DNA of 64,000 nucleotides from Epinephelus fuscoguttatus (GCF_011397635.1 NC_064771.1:15067379-15131378); one strand, 5' to 3'; counted from the stretch's first letter, positions 1 to 19,384 are shown. The notes: a model not told the origin generated them from the sequence alone. Program-made: numbers and translations.

Positions 1-1
1 A

Positions 2-166
2 ATGACCCTGCGCTGTGTGGGACCGGATTCATTCAGCGCATCTCTTGGCTGCAGTTGTTCGGTAGCAGCGTTGCAAGCAAGTAACCTGCTTCATGACCCA
101 TACTGTTATAATGAGGTAGATGTTGAGCCGTACAGCTACAGAGATGCAGTCAGTCATCTGCATTAG
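2..166 (+). other. Possible coding fragment at the left edge, unassigned
   Basis: Two frames are open at the very start of the window. One runs from an ATG at 2 to a TAG at 164-166 (54 residues); the other is open from base 1 to a TAA at 82-84 and ends in WLQLFGSSVASK. Either could be the tail of a gene whose body lies to the left, or 3' UTR. I recognise neither peptide and see no splice acceptor, so this is only a marker that the edge may cut a gene. Confidence 0.15.
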
Positions 167-1580
167 AGTCTGATTTATATTTGATCTAGACAGACTGCTT
201 ATTCAAAGTCTACTCAGCCCTTTAATATGGTTGCTTTGCATAGTGAAATACAGAGCTCTTCAAGTTAAAGCATTAAAATAATAAGCTGCATTTATCTGGA
301 TTATGTTAAGCAATAAGGCTGAGTCAGCTGCACTTGGTTTAGTGCCATTTTGTGTGTCACTGAGACTCGACCACCAGTAATGATTGTGTTCAACAATGTC
401 AAGGTTCCTTTGAAAATATGTTTATTGTTGTATAAATACTTAAAGCTGGGACTCCAGGGGACGGTTCATTTACGTTTTAGCCTGCCGAGTTCTGTTCTGA
501 GGAATTCCTGAATCCTGTGAAAGCCATCTGCAATAGTCCCACACACATTCCTGCTAATACAAACACACAAGTAATGTGACACACTTCCTTTCTCACAATG
601 GCTGAGAGAGTGAAGAAGGCGATGTCGGAGAAGAACGGAAGAGAAACTGGAGAATAAGAAACACACATGTATATACATACACACACACACACACAGAAAA
701 TGAGAGGGAGGACAAAGGAAACACGTGGGACATCTTTCCCAAAGTGCTGCCATTTGGCTGGAAACTTCCCATCATATCTACAACAACAGCAGCATATGAC
801 TCAGCTCACTGCTCTGGTATAACTGATCGAATCTGATTGCAGAAATGACTCATGGCTGATTGTTAGCACATCATCAGAAAAAAATATCTTGTCGAAAAGA
901 TGGGACTGCACACGAATAATCATACAGAAGTCCCCGTTCATCTGATGACTAAGCTCCATGTATGCTGTATGTCACTGCTCATGCAAAGTTTATTTTTAGG
1001 GAGCTTCAACATCATACTGCCGCTGGCTAATAAACAAGCTGCACAAAGCCGCCTGAAACCGATCTGAAGCTAACTATACATCTTTGTGTCACAGCTAAAC
1101 ATGCAATCAAATGCTGGGGGCTTGTAGGGATCATCTAGAGGCAGAATAAAAATGAAATCATTTCCACTGCAGAGACATTTTCAGATGGAATTTGTTGTAT
1201 TGTGTAGCTTTCATGCACAACAATAGTTAGGAATATTTATGTGCACTTATGAGTGCATATATGTAGTGAGTAGGATTAGGTATTGTTAACTGATATCTTT
1301 ACTCAACTTATGGCCTGTGGACCTCCGACTATTTTGTAATTCACAACAAAAATACATTTACACTGGGAATTGTGCTTGTACTTTGAATGTAAATAAGGTA
1401 TCAAAGCACATAAAACGCATCAAAATAGCACTTGTTTATCAAAAAAGTACCATGGTACGATCCACATTTCGAGCTAAGCCTGAATGTCCTCAAATCCTAG
1501 AAGTTAAAGGTTGTGTATGCAACATTCAGAATATTAATATAGAGGCAAACCACTATTTGCTATGTAAAGATATACCTGAG
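167..1580. other. Intergenic stretch, no gene seen
   Basis: AT-rich sequence with no splice-bounded coding segment that I recognise. It holds a short (AC)n run near 677-694. The ORFs rich in Cys-Val that cross this run are translations of the dinucleotide repeat. Confidence 0.5.
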
Positions 1581-1581
1581 T

Positions 1582-2392
1582 AACAGTGTCCTGAGCAGAG
1601 AATGAAGTCACGCTCTGTGTGTTTTGTAATCTGAGCTTCTCTGTGGTTTATTGTAAAACCCGTCATGTGCTTGTTAGTGCATGTGTGTATCCTACTGGCC
1701 AGCTCATCACAGCTACTTTGAACTGCACTCATACAGCGGTTATCACTGATATCTTTACAGTCTCTTCTAGCACTGTTGCCATTGTTTACCGATATTTATT
1801 GAGTTCGAACTGTTAGGGCTGTTTCAGCAAGCGACGTGAGCAAGCGATGCGAGCAACTCACTTGCTTTCATAGTCAACACATTGAATGTAAGCAACACGG
1901 TTGACACTTGAAATGCAATACAGGGGGTAGCAGAGTCACCGGTACATTCCAGCTAGCTAGTACTGCTGTACCTAGCTAGTACTGCTATTTTATTAGAGTG
2001 CAAGGCATATAAATGGGGATGTACCCGTACGAGTTCACAATGTTGTTCCTCCTCGCCCACCAGATTTCATATCTGCTTCTTCTGTGAATAACAAAAAGCG
2101 GTTAATTTCAAGTACGTTGCTTGCATTATCACCCCTGCTGGCAACGCATGGTATTATATGCGTTGCTGTGTCGCATATAAAAAAAATGTACAACACATTT
2201 TGAGACGCAAGCACGCATCATGGCAGCCAGTGCGTCTCGATGCGTCCCAACATGTTTGTGTCTGCGTGCCTTTGCGTTGACTATGAAACGGCCTTTAGTT
2301 GCAGCACAGACAACTCCATGTTTTGAACCATGTCCAGACAACTCATACACTCAGAATTTTGCATAGAGCGACATAGTGGAGCAAAGATATGG
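1582..2392 (+). repeat. Dispersed repeat, copy 1, interrupted by a MITE
   Basis: The segments 1582-1815 and 2298-2392 together match the segment at about 2401-2728 in order and orientation. Both copies begin GTGTCCTGAGCAGA and end near CAGACAACTCATAC / CAGACTGCTCATAC. The two halves of this copy are separated by the Harbinger-like MITE at 1816-2294. The family resembles a repeat seen often in teleost intergenic DNA; I have no firm class for it. Confidence 0.6.
1816..2294. mobile_element. PIF/Harbinger-like MITE (~479 bp)
   Basis: Terminal inverted repeats GGGCTGTTTCA at the left and AGGCCGTTTCA (reverse complement of the right end) are flanked on both sides by TTA, the target duplication usual for PIF/Harbinger elements. 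The related repeat copy at 2401-2728 carries the matching empty site (CAGTTAGCTGC against CTGTTA...GTTGC), which supports both ends independently. It has no coding capacity. The A/G mismatch at the first terminal base suggests it is not very young. Confidence 0.7.
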
Positions 2393-2400
2393 TGGAGTTA

Positions 2401-2728
2401 TAGTGTCCTGAGCAGATAATCAAGTCATTCTATCTCTGTGTGTTGTGTAATCCAAGCTTCTCTGTGGTTTGTTGTGGTAAACCAGTCAGGTTGTGTGTAC
2501 ATAGTAGTGCATGTGTGTATCCCACTGGCTAGCTCAACACAGCCACTTTTCCTTGCGCTCATACTGCTGATGTCCGGTTCCCCCTATTAGCTCTGTCAGC
2601 ACTTTGTTGTTGTTTAGCACTGTTTGAGGAGTTAGCACAGTTAGCTGCTAGCCACCAGCTCAGCCACTTCCAAGTTGAGAATCGTGTCCAGACTGCTCAT
2701 ACTCTCTGAATTTCACATGAAGCGCCTT
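2401..2728 (+). repeat. Dispersed repeat, copy 2, intact
   Basis: Direct copy of the interrupted repeat at 1582-2392, in the same orientation and a few bases after it. It lacks the MITE and so shows the pre-insertion state. It ends near GCGCCTTTAAGG. Confidence 0.6.
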
Positions 2729-2734
2729 TAAGGT

Positions 2735-4515
2735 AATATGCTGGTTAATTTATCAGATAAATATTGTTAATGTTTGTTTATTAACTGGCACCTGGCCTCC
2801 TGTCATGTTGCAAAAGTGGCCCCTGGGAGAAACAAGTTCAGAATCCCTGCCTTTAAGGTATCTACTGAAGAAACCCAAAACTAAGTAGTATAGAAATGTC
2901 TCCAGTCAAACAATACTCGTATTTGATCCTGCTCAGATTTAGTACAAATGACTATTTGTATAGTTGTTTCTCACAGCCAGTCACTGCAAGCGTTCCTTTA
3001 TTTAATGTGATGTGTGATTGACCCACTACCACAGCAGCTACAACTCACACAGTGTGTGGTGTGGTGAAGTTGAATGCGGTGTATTTGACAGAGCTGGGAG
3101 CTCAATGGTGAGATGCCACCAAAACCTTTGAAATTATGGCTATACCACACGCCTGAATGCTTTCTTTGACATAATGGGTACCAAATGAAGTAGAAACAAG
3201 AAGGTATCAAATGAAGTACTGTGTTGGTATCTGTATCACTTTAAGGGTACTGGTATTTTGATAGTTTAAACAATACCCAGCTCTAGCAGTGAGTGGGTGA
3301 GTCTGATAAAAAGGCCTTCATGTGTAGGAAAATGTTATTCTTTGATGCGGTTCTGATATTTGATAAATCACTATTCTGAAACTCTATTATCAGATTTGCA
3401 GTGCCCTAATCAAACTCGCCTCTACAAATACATTTCCCGAAAACCCATCAAATGTCAAGGTTCGAGCTGCTGAATGATTCATAGCATTTATCTATAGGAT
3501 CTTATTTCTGCAGTATGTGGGTTTACACTGATCATGTGGGAACTAGAGATAGCAGCAGCAGCACAAATGCCAAAGCGTCTGGTTCAGCCATCTGCTGTAT
3601 GTGCTCAGTTCAGCCTAAATGATGAAATCCAGGGACTAACTTGTAGACACTCTCTCCTTTAACTTTCACTCCATTAGAAATGTTCACTTTCTGCACATCG
3701 TGCGATAGCAGACATCCCGTGGACTCGTTGCGAGTTCTACCATTACAGAGCACATTCTGGCATTTCAGTGTTGATTGCCTGCAGACAGTCAATCTGACTT
3801 CTATGCAAATGAGAGCACCATGACAGGGGTCATTAAATCTTGGTGATTATTTAGAGAGCTAATGGTTGAACATAATGATCTGGTAAAATGACTCTCCGAA
3901 CTGCAGTTTGAAGGGAGATGCATGCAGACTGAGAGTGGCAGGGAAGCAGGAGGAGAGCTGAGCGTGACAGTGCACAATAAAAGCCTCACCAACAAAGTTC
4001 TCTTTAATGGTAGTTCTGGCCTGTTGTGGCCTCGGATGTGAAGCTGCTGTACTAATCTTTCCTCCAAAGCCAGTTGTTGTACCAAGATAACACAGAAACA
4101 CTCCCAATGATAGAACTCCCACATTTCTCTTCAAATTGGGATGGTAAAGGCATTAAGTGAGCCCTAAATTCAGTGAAATGAATGAATTAGAATCTTGATT
4201 CAAGTTTCTTATCATCTGCCACAGTGCATAAGGATACCAAACATTAACCAGATACATGAGAGGGAAAAAATGTGTAAACGCCACATGATAAGTAAGATTA
4301 CAGGGTCATGGCTAGATCATAAACCTAGATTTGAGCAAATCTTGCAAGCTGCTTCAAAATGTTCTTGTCTTCCTGTGGTTAAGGTCTGGTTAGGTTTAGG
4401 CACAAAAAGCACTTGGCTAGGGTTAAGGAAAGCTAATGGTCTGGGTTAAAATGACCACTTGAAATATGGAACATGAAATCTCAGGGTAGATTTTGCAAAT
4501 CTGGGGTTATGTTCG
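2735..4515. other. Intergenic stretch, no gene seen
   Basis: No recognisable exon. Around 3190-3290 is a short teleost-type dispersed repeat (TTTAAGGGTACTGGTATTTTG). The ORFs on both strands here are short, lack splice context and do not resemble known proteins. Confidence 0.4.
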
Positions 4516-4519
4516 ACAC

Positions 4520-4770
4520 TACTATGAAAGACTAATGTGTAGATTTTAGAGTGATCTATTGGCAGAGATGACATATAATATTCAAATTACATTTTTATTC
4601 GCGTATCATCTCCTGAAACTAAGAATGATTGTGTTTTCGTTGGCTTAAAATGCCATTGATATCTACAAAGAGAGACAGTCCTCTTCCACAGAGTCCGCCA
4701 TTATGCACCGCCATGTTTCTACAGTAACCAAGAATGAACAAACCAAACATTGGCTCTAGATACATTTTTA
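4520..4770 (-). repeat. Teleost dispersed repeat, family A
   Basis: Reverse-orientation copy of the repeat also present at 14487-14828 (+) and about 39235-39345 (-). Shared marks are CATGTTTCTACAGTA, ACAAACCAAA and a segment ending TTGGCTCTAG next to a TATCTACA block. No coding capacity or clear ends. Confidence 0.5.
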
Positions 4771-4839
4771 TGTTGCAGTCTGCAACCTCAATGCTAGATA
4801 GCTACAAGCAACTGGTTAGCTAAGCTTAGCGTCAAGACT

Positions 4840-5310
4840 GGAAATGGGGTATAACCAAGCGCCAGTCTCAGGGACCGAAAAAATGAAGCCATTATCGAAG
4901 TGCCAAAGACTGCAGTTCCTCGAATGGCCACTTGAGGCTGCCTCAAAAAGTGAATCAATCCTCACTGACCCTCATACTCAAATGTCCAACTTTAGAGCCG
5001 AAATAAACATATTTACAGCCTGTGTTTGCTGTAAATAAAATGGTTTTGTTATCTATAACTAATTTCCCAATTCATGATACCGACACACTCCTCTCAGTCC
5101 TCTGACTGTCCAAAATTGGTCACTTCTAGCTCCAAAAATCCAAGATGGCAACAGCCAAAAGGCCAAATTTTAGGCTTCAAAATGGTTGTTCACACACCAA
5201 TGGGTGACATCATGGTGGCTATGGCCATTATTTTATACAGTCTATGGGTAAAGGCAAGGCCGGCCCTGTCCGAAGGTAACAAAATTAGCACAGAGCCAGG
5301 CTAGCTGTTT
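4840..5310 (+). repeat. Teleost dispersed repeat, family B
   Basis: Recognised from blocks typical of a very abundant fish repeat: GCAGTTCCTCGAATGGCCAC, a GAAATAAACAT block, an AAGATGGC block and a terminal TTTTATACAGTCTATGG. The ORFs of 64 and 76 residues here are translations of the repeat. Confidence 0.5.
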
Positions 5311-6270
5311 CCCCGTTTCCAGTCTTTTATACTAAACTAATCTAGCCACCTACTAGCTTCAGCTATATTTTTACTGCACAGATATGAGTGGTATTAATTT
5401 CCTCATCTGACTCTCAGAAAGAAAGCGAATAAGCGTATTTCAAATGCAGAATTATTAATTTTAATCTGAAGTAACTTTGATACATGTTTCAAACAAATTA
5501 ACAGAATTCAACAGAGTTTCAAAGAGGCCAAATCATCTGTGGCCAAACTGTAACCAGGTGCACTGAAAAAAAAGCTAAATTAATTAATATGTCTGTAGAA
5601 TAGCTTGTTTTTTGTCACAAATGGCAAACACAAACATATTGCAATGAAATGAGGAATTAGTCAAAATGAGATACTAACCACCAGTAATATGCTGGGTAAA
5701 TACAGTACAGTAGATGGATTTGCTGCTATTTTGGATGCCACCAGTGTATGCAGTCTGATATGACCAACCTTTTTGAAAAGTCCAGTGTCTGGAAACTCAT
5801 TCAAACACACCAAATGCTTAAATATGTTGAGGGTGGGCGGGTGGGGTTTCCGGAGATGCATGACTACTGCCTCATGGCAAATTCCCCCTGTAATGTCTTT
5901 TCTCAGTTTGACATCCTGAGGTCCCACAGTGGGACTCCACTGTGTTTTACAGACTCCCTGAAGCGCGGGCGACAGGCCTGTTTATCCTTCATTAATCTCT
6001 CTCCTCTGCTTTTACCCCCCTCTTAATGGTGACGCTTATCCTATTAATGTGTTGTTTGCTGGAAAAATCCTCCAATAACATAATCCAGACTCAAGGTTAC
6101 TAATGTATGTGTGTGTATATCTACTCAGTGTGTGCATGTGTGTGTTGACTGTGTGTTACACTGAGTGGTTGCCATGGAGTCAGTGAATAATTGATGGCGA
6201 AGTAAAACCATTATAAAGATGATGCATGAGACTTTAGTGACAGAGGAAAAAATGCAATTAAAGGTACATA
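5311..6270. other. Intergenic stretch, no gene seen
   Basis: No exon recognised. Overlapping ORFs of about 90 residues on both strands at 5661-6026 have no family resemblance that I can see and are best taken as chance. Confidence 0.4.
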
Positions 6271-6271
6271 T

Positions 6272-6312
<41 letters not shown>
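6271..6312. repeat. (TG)n microsatellite
   Basis: Near-perfect TG dinucleotide run of about 42 bp. Confidence 0.95.
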
Positions 6313-6314
<2 letters not shown>

Positions 6315-6399
6315 AGGTGTTTGCAGGTATTTTTTTGGCAATAAAGATTTGGACAGGATCCTGGACTGTAAAATTGTAAAATGCTGCCCTCTTGTGTTC

Positions 6400-7214
6400 A
6401 CATACAAAACTACAGAGTGACTTCTGAAATACTCTGGTACAAGTAAAAGACCTACTTTAAGTACTTTATATACTGCGGAAAGTTAGGCTTATCTACAAAA
6501 ATGAGTCATATTTTATAATTTGATTATATGTTTTGTATTTATATTTATAATTTGGAAAGCTAACGTTCCCTCTGAAATGTACTGGAGTAAAAGTATTTTA
6601 AAAAGAAAATAAACTTAAGATCAATTACCTTGGAGCTGTACAATTGTAATTAAGTGAATTTCCTTTTTACCTTTGATTTTACAATTACTTTGTTTATTTT
6701 TTCAGGGCATTTATTTTAGGTCTTATTCAACATGAAGGGAAAAAAATAAAGATTTAACATTGCTGCATTAATATGACGAGAGGTAAATGTAACCATATGA
6801 GCCGATGCTTTGTTTTGTCATTTACACTTATGCATCCAGACTCAGTTCTGTTAATATAGAAAAATCTGTTAAAAAAAAGTGTCACTCCCACTGATCAGTA
6901 GTGAAAATAAAATCGATTTTTCACTTAAAAGTGTGAGGTACCTGTACTTTACTTGAATATTTCCATTTTTCTGCTTCTACCCCACTACTTTTCAGGAGAA
7001 ACCATAAACTTTGCTATATTTATTTGACAGGTATAGCTTCACCTCCACCTGCTGCAACATCATAATTCTTCTAAAATGCATCATTAATAATTATCCAGTG
7101 ATATAAAATATAATAATGTGGGTTATTTTTCTGCATTGCACTCACAAACATACAATTTTTAGTATTTTATATTGTTGTATTGCAGTTTTCGCTGTGAATA
7201 TTTCTTCCATCACT
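6400..7214. repeat. Degenerate hAT-type AGTA/ACTT-rich element
   Basis: Begins with a degenerate AGAGTGACTTCTGAAATACTC block and carries ACAAGTAAAAG, GTACCTGTACTTTACTTG and CTTCTACCCCACTAC. It ends in CTTCCATCACTAC, the degenerate form of a CCACCACTG terminus. This is the same abundant teleost family as at 33312-33890 and 33960-34731. CAGTG...CACTG ends suggest a non-autonomous hAT element. Heavily decayed. Confidence 0.5.
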
Positions 7215-8500
7215 ACATTTAACAAACTAGATGCCTACCTCGGAGTTGTTTTTCCTACCTAACAGTGGTTTTTCATCTCTGAGGAGAGATACTACAGGTG
7301 AAACATAGTTTTTTTTGTTGTTTTTTCACCATTAAATTTTGAAATGTTGGGCTATTTTGCCTCCATAACATGTCGTCTTTCAGACCAGTGGAAAGAAAAT
7401 ATCCAAAATACACTTTTTAAGGTTTATATTTTAGTTCAATCATAACTCTGACATATGGGCTGAACTGGTGACACTAATCTTGATACTGTGCTGATTGCAT
7501 AGATTTGCTGTGCTGCTGGGTTGAACATGTGAGTGAAGCATCCATGTTTTACAATTTGTAGCTTATTTGCAGCAACATTAATATTTGAGCTATTGTCAGC
7601 TGTCATGGATACGTATAAGTCTGGACAGACATGGATGTAAACTGCAACCACAACATGACTGTTTCATGGAGGTATACATCTGCAACAGTAGTTTTCTCAT
7701 ACTCTGAGCCAGAAATCTCAGCTTCAGTAACACTTACACACACCAAACTTTCCACTTTTATTCCTACCTATAATCTGAAGGTTTTTACAGAGGGGGTTGT
7801 TTATCCATAATGTATAGCCTGACTTATATAACATTTTATTCCTAAAAACTCTGAGTTATGGAATGATGCGAAGAGATTCCCTCTGTGAAAACCTGTGACT
7901 CTGATATGCCAATAAAATGAAACAAGAATTTTTAGCCTGACTTTATGAAACATTCAGATTTCTGTTCTTGAAATGTAAGAAAATCACTGCACATTTAATT
8001 ACACAGTGATTCATTTGCGTATTTAAAGATACAATTTCAGAAAACTTGCAAGGGACTGTTCATTACTTATGAGGAGAGAGGTGTGGTGCAAAAAGCTGGG
8101 GGCATGTCAAATAATGTTTTAGGCACTGGGGATGGACTTATACTTTTTATTTTGGCTTGTCATTGGATTTTCAAATTTCCAGTGGTGCTTGGACACCTCA
8201 TGTGCAATGAACTCCTCCATCAGAAAACAAAACCCATAACTAAATATGAGCTTAAAATCATAATATTTCATCAAAATCACTTTATTCTGCTTCTCATTTG
8301 AAATAAAGCGTTTGCACTAACTAACCAGCCTGCACAAGTAAACTTTTAAATTAAACCTTTTTAAAAATCTAATTTATGGTGTCACTCAGATGGGCTCAAG
8401 GAAAAATATTTGTAGCTTCAGGGAGGTTCAAAATAATAATAATAATAATAAAAAATCCCCAATAGTATTGATGTAATAAACTGGGGCATGTTCCAGTTGT
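7215..8500. other. 5' flank of the rac1-like gene, no exon seen
   Basis: AT-rich. At about 7780-7895 two 16-bp inverted arms (AGGTTTTTACAGAGGG and CCCTCTGTGAAAACCT) flank about 90 bp. A short (AAT)n run lies at about 8432-8452. Confidence 0.4.
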
Positions 8501-8509
8501 GACCACTAG

Positions 8510-8877
8510 GTGTCAGAGTTTGACCGCGCTGCTGTGACCGGATATGACTTGCAGGGATCTCGGAGCTGCAGCTTCCAAACTGTGGGCGTTTTTTTCCCCC
8601 TCAATCTTGACTCCAGAGTTTTTTTCCTGGGTGTTGCCTGCCTGGACGCCTGGATAACAACTTTGGAGTTTCACCGGGTGTTGCTGAGAAGAACCGACAA
8701 ACCCGATAATTTCTGCAACGACGACTATTTAACCAACTTTTTGGACCGCGGTCAAGGCCCCCTCACTTTGTTTACGCTGTACTTTAATCGACACCGGTCT
8801 GGTTTTATTTTAGCCGCCGTTAGCTAGCTAAGCTAACCGAGCTCGAGCTGCTGGGTTGCTAACGACAGAGGCGTCCG
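8510..8877 (+). promoter_or_regulatory. Probable promoter-proximal region / 5' UTR of rac1-like gene
   Basis: GC-richer than its surroundings with scattered CpG, and it abuts the start codon at 8878. A 105-residue ORF here has no family resemblance and ends before the true start, so I treat it as leader sequence. The transcription start is not visible. Confidence 0.45.
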
Positions 8878-15458
<6,581 letters not shown>

Positions 15459-16772
15459 TGGAGAACCACAAGGCGGAGAGAATACGGTTGCCATCAGAAT
15501 TCGGAGGAAGACGATGGCTGGGTTCCCCAAATATCTATTCACCCCCTGTGTCCTTGCTTACATAGAAGCTCTGGTAGATCAGACCTCCATCTGAAAGGAC
15601 TTCACAGACTTAAGCAGCGCTGATGGTTTTCTGTTTGCTTCAGTCTGCCTAGTCCTTTCAGATTGACAGGAATGAAGTGACTTTGCTAAGGCCTTGGGGA
15701 AGTTGGAGGGGAGGGGGTTTGGGATCTGGTCTTGATTAAGGAGAAAGAGGGAGGATTTTACAAAAGAAACAAACATTCATTTCATTTTTCTCTGACATTG
15801 TGAAGAAACACTACTTGAATGTGATTTTATCATGAAGTTACCGTAGATTAAACTCTAAAAGAGAAGGAGGTTCTGCACTGCACTCTTTCCCCTACACACT
15901 AAGAGATTCCTGCTGCCTTGATGAAATTTTACTTTAAGGAAAAACATGTTTTTAGAAGCTCTAATTTCTCCTTTTTTTTTCCATTGTCAGTTTTTTGTCA
16001 GCTGTGGTTGACGGACCATTTTGTTTACATGTGTCATCAGACTAGACTGAGGCGTTGCCAAAACTCAGTCAGCCGTCATCACTTTGTAGTCACTCCATGA
16101 ACACTAAAATGTCCCTTTCTTTTAATTTTGTTTTAACCTGTATGCGATACCACCATGCAGTCATGTGGAAAACAGTTTAACCCTTAAATGACTTCTAACA
16201 ATTGTTGTAGCAGCTATTAAGATGAGTAATAACGACTATGTACAATTAACGAGCATTTAAAACACCGTAATTATCTTGTTTTGTTCCTAAACGCTTTCTA
16301 GATTAATCTATTGCTCTCTTCTCGCTTTGTGTTAAGTGAACACACAGTATTTTATGACTGACTGTCGGGCATGTGAAGGTGCAGTGCAGCCAGTGTTGTC
16401 ATGCTGGTTGATTCTCAATCTATCTGTAAAAAAAAGTTATCACCATTTCAGGTCCTCATGAAGTTCCTGCTCATTTTGACCACATCTATTACTGTTTTAT
16501 GAAGTCTACAAGCCAGTGTATTAGCACTAAAAAGGTTGCAACTGAATTTAATGTCTTTGTTGTACAATATGGGCAGTAGCTTTTCAGCAAATACATTTTA
16601 TTTTGAAACGAGCAATGATCAAATTGCATGGCTGCTCTGGGGAACCGCTGTAAATCTGGACTCATTTTATCAGTGTTTCAATGGCGCAGTGGAAGTGCAC
16701 ACTTGGATTTACTTTAATGCTAAATGTGGTTTCATTTTCACATAGTAATGTGCTGATTTTTTTTAAAAAGCA

Positions 16773-16778
16773 AATAAA
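16773..16778 (+). terminator. Polyadenylation signal AATAAA, rac1-like gene
   Basis: Canonical hexamer about 1.3 kb after the stop codon. It is followed by the TG/T-rich GCTCTGTTGTATTTTATGTC, a plausible downstream element. The 3' UTR would be about 15459-16795. Confidence 0.6.
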
Positions 16779-17105
16779 TTCATTGAAAATGCTCTGTTGT
16801 ATTTTATGTCTTTTGTCCAAACACAAAACAGTTCAGGGGATAGAACATAAGTAGATTTTAAATTGTGCTTCTTTTTCTAATTTTTGCTAAGTCTATATAA
16901 TGTTCATCACAGTTTCATGGCCTAATAAGATGTCTTCAGAGTCTAAAATGCAAAGAAAATTTATATACAACTATAAAAACAGAGAAAAGAGGCAAATCCT
17001 CAGATTTGAGAAACTGTAACCAGCAAATGTTTGACATTTTTAGCCGTGTAAATAACGTTACTTTTTTGGATGGCAATGCGTGTCTGCCCATTGCATAATT
17101 TAGCA

Positions 17106-17350
17106 CAGTGGTTTCTAACCAAGGGCCCTTGAGTGGGTCCCCAAGAAAAATGGAGGACAGTTCATTGTCACTATTTATTTCACTGTAAAAGTGAGCCCAA
17201 GAATGACTAGAGTGACTCCTTAATTTGGTCTTAACAACCAAACTCTTGTAAGATGGCGGTCCTTGAAGCAAAGTCTTATCAAATGGCCATCTGTGACCTT
17301 GTGTGTATCAATTAAGGGGTTCTTGACTCAAAAAGGGTAAAGAACCACTG
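17106..17350. mobile_element. Short non-autonomous hAT-like element
   Basis: Ends CAGTGGTTTCTAACC and (reverse complement of right end) CAGTGGTTCTTTACC, typical hAT-type terminal inverted repeats. The flanking octamers ATTTAGCA and ACCTAGCT agree at 5 of 8 positions, a worn target duplication at best. 245 bp, no ORF. Confidence 0.6.
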
Positions 17351-17424
17351 ACCTAGCTCCACATTTCACTTCGTCCAACACCGACATTTACGTCAAAATT
17401 ATATCAAAACTGTAGACATTAAAA

Positions 17425-17590
17425 CTGTTTCATGCTAATTAGCAAATGTTAGCATGTTAACATGCTAAAATAGCATGGTGAACATTGTAGACATACCACA
17501 TACCAGCTAAACACTAGCATGTTGTCATTAATGTCAGTGAGTTAAACTAAAGCTGGTTAATATTAGCATAGCATGTTACACTGCATTCAT
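17425..17590. repeat. GCTAACATG / TTAGCATG-rich simple repeat
   Basis: Dense runs of GTTAGCATGTTAACATGCTA and related words in both orientations, a degenerate palindromic simple repeat common in fish. Confidence 0.5.
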
Positions 17591-18289
17591 GTGGTGTTGC
17601 AATAATTGAAAAATTAGCTCCCGACTGGTAAAATTCACATGAACGACCCCTCAAGTCGAAACAAATCAGAAAGTCATCGAAAATTTTTGCACATAAGTCA
17701 CTGAGTTGACATCATCCATGCAAAAACACTGTGGACCAAAGTAAATGCTCAGTTGATGGTAATAAAATTTTATTAGTGCTACTGCAATGTTTACATTATA
17801 ACATTTAAATATTACAATGTTTACTTACATTAAGTTTGCAGTTCGGTATTAAGTTGTAACCATTAGTTGCTGTTCATGTAGATTAGTTAGAAAAGTAATT
17901 TATTAGCATTAGTCAGGTAAAGCAATATTTTAGAAGTTCTACAAGATGTCCTGAGGACAAAATCACCTTGTAATATAGAGCTTCAAAGTGTTATTAACGT
18001 GTTGTTTAAATGCTCTGAGCAATAGAATACAACACATCTGATTTATAGCTTCTATATTAATTGCACATTGCAACTAAAAGCCACTGATATATGATAACTG
18101 CAGACAAATTATTTGTAGTGTGCATGATACGCCCCTACAAACACCACTAGCACAAGACAAACCCACCAACCCTGTGACAACACGACACTGTAGTGAATAA
18201 ATATGAGGCCAAACGTAGCAATAATCCACTTATACATGAAGACAGGATTCATTTTATAAGTAACAAGATGTAACCCTTACCCCTCCCTT

Positions 18290-18790
18290 AACCACCTCTC
18301 TTTTAGGCGAATACTATGTAATTAGCTAATCGCTAACGTAGCTTTTTTTGTTGGGGTTTTTGCTTTTGGGCCAAAGGGCAAAGGGAGCTGATTGCGGGTT
18401 GACATGTAGGTATGTTGGGTGAGTCATGTAGCTATTGGCCAGGTCACGTACCTGCTCCAGCTGCAGCTATACCTATCAGGTCCCCAGGGAAAGCTTTGAA
18501 AACATTTTTTGTTGTGGCCAAACAGTGGAATTACAACTCCCAAGTCTGCCTAGTGATGCCATTGGCCCCAAAGTCTTTTTCCCATAGACTTACATTGAGA
18601 AAGACATGTCTGAATCAGCGGATCCATTTTTTTGAGCAAATGACTCGTTTCACTTACAGGATTTGATCCTTTTCGTGCAAAAACATTTGGAAAGTCAAGA
18701 AGAGCCGCAAAATTAAACAACTTTATTCTCATTCAAGTTAGAGAAGTGCTTAACCAGACGTAGCTGGCCAGCAGAAGTCTCTAGCATGTC
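18290..18790. repeat. Teleost dispersed repeat
   Basis: Blocks such as TGGAATTACAACTCCCAAG, CCCATAGACTTACATTGAGA and AACTTTATTCTCATTCAAGT mark an abundant fish repeat. The 84-residue ORF here is part of it. Ends not defined. Confidence 0.4.
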
Positions 18791-19384
18791 TGATCTATGG
18801 GCCAAATGATGGGGAAGCAGTGCTGATCATCCAAGTAATTTCATACCACGGAAATATAACGCTTTTTTTTGGCTTTGTGTGCCACTGAGAAACTTTCATA
18901 GCAATGAACAAGGTCCTGCCTTCAATGCTGTATGCAGGGGCATGCTGCAGTTTTTGGGTTAACGACATGTTTCCCTTTCACAGTGTGAAATGGTGTACAT
19001 CAGGGGTTTGAAGAATGTTTTCCCTTGTTTGTGGGTGTGTCAGAGGCATAAGCGTCATTTAGGTATGGCGAGGTATGGCAGCTGCCATACCTTGGAATTG
19101 GGAGAAAAAAAAGAGAGAGGTTCTGTAGTCATCTTACTTGTGAGTGTCCTTCATATTTGTTGCAAGTGATCAGATGTGATATGTTAGATAGTCCGAGGCG
19201 CACTGGCTGGTTGTTTTCTATGGGGTGCCGTTTGTAAAGTGGCTCACGCTGAAAATAACATCAACATTTTGCCACATTTAGCTTCAAACAATGTTTAAAA
19301 AAGTGTTGTGAATTTTTTAACATCACCTTTTACCACATTTACAGCAATATTTGTTAACTTAGAAATATATTAAGTAGTTAAATC

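Noticed and set aside
466-775. Minus-strand ORFs of 60-95 residues rich in CVCVCV
   Set aside because: Produced by the (AC)n run and its flanks; no splice context or family resemblance.
8510-8827. 105-residue plus-strand ORF upstream of the rac1-like start
   Set aside because: Lies in the GC-rich leader/promoter, ends before the real ATG, and resembles no protein.
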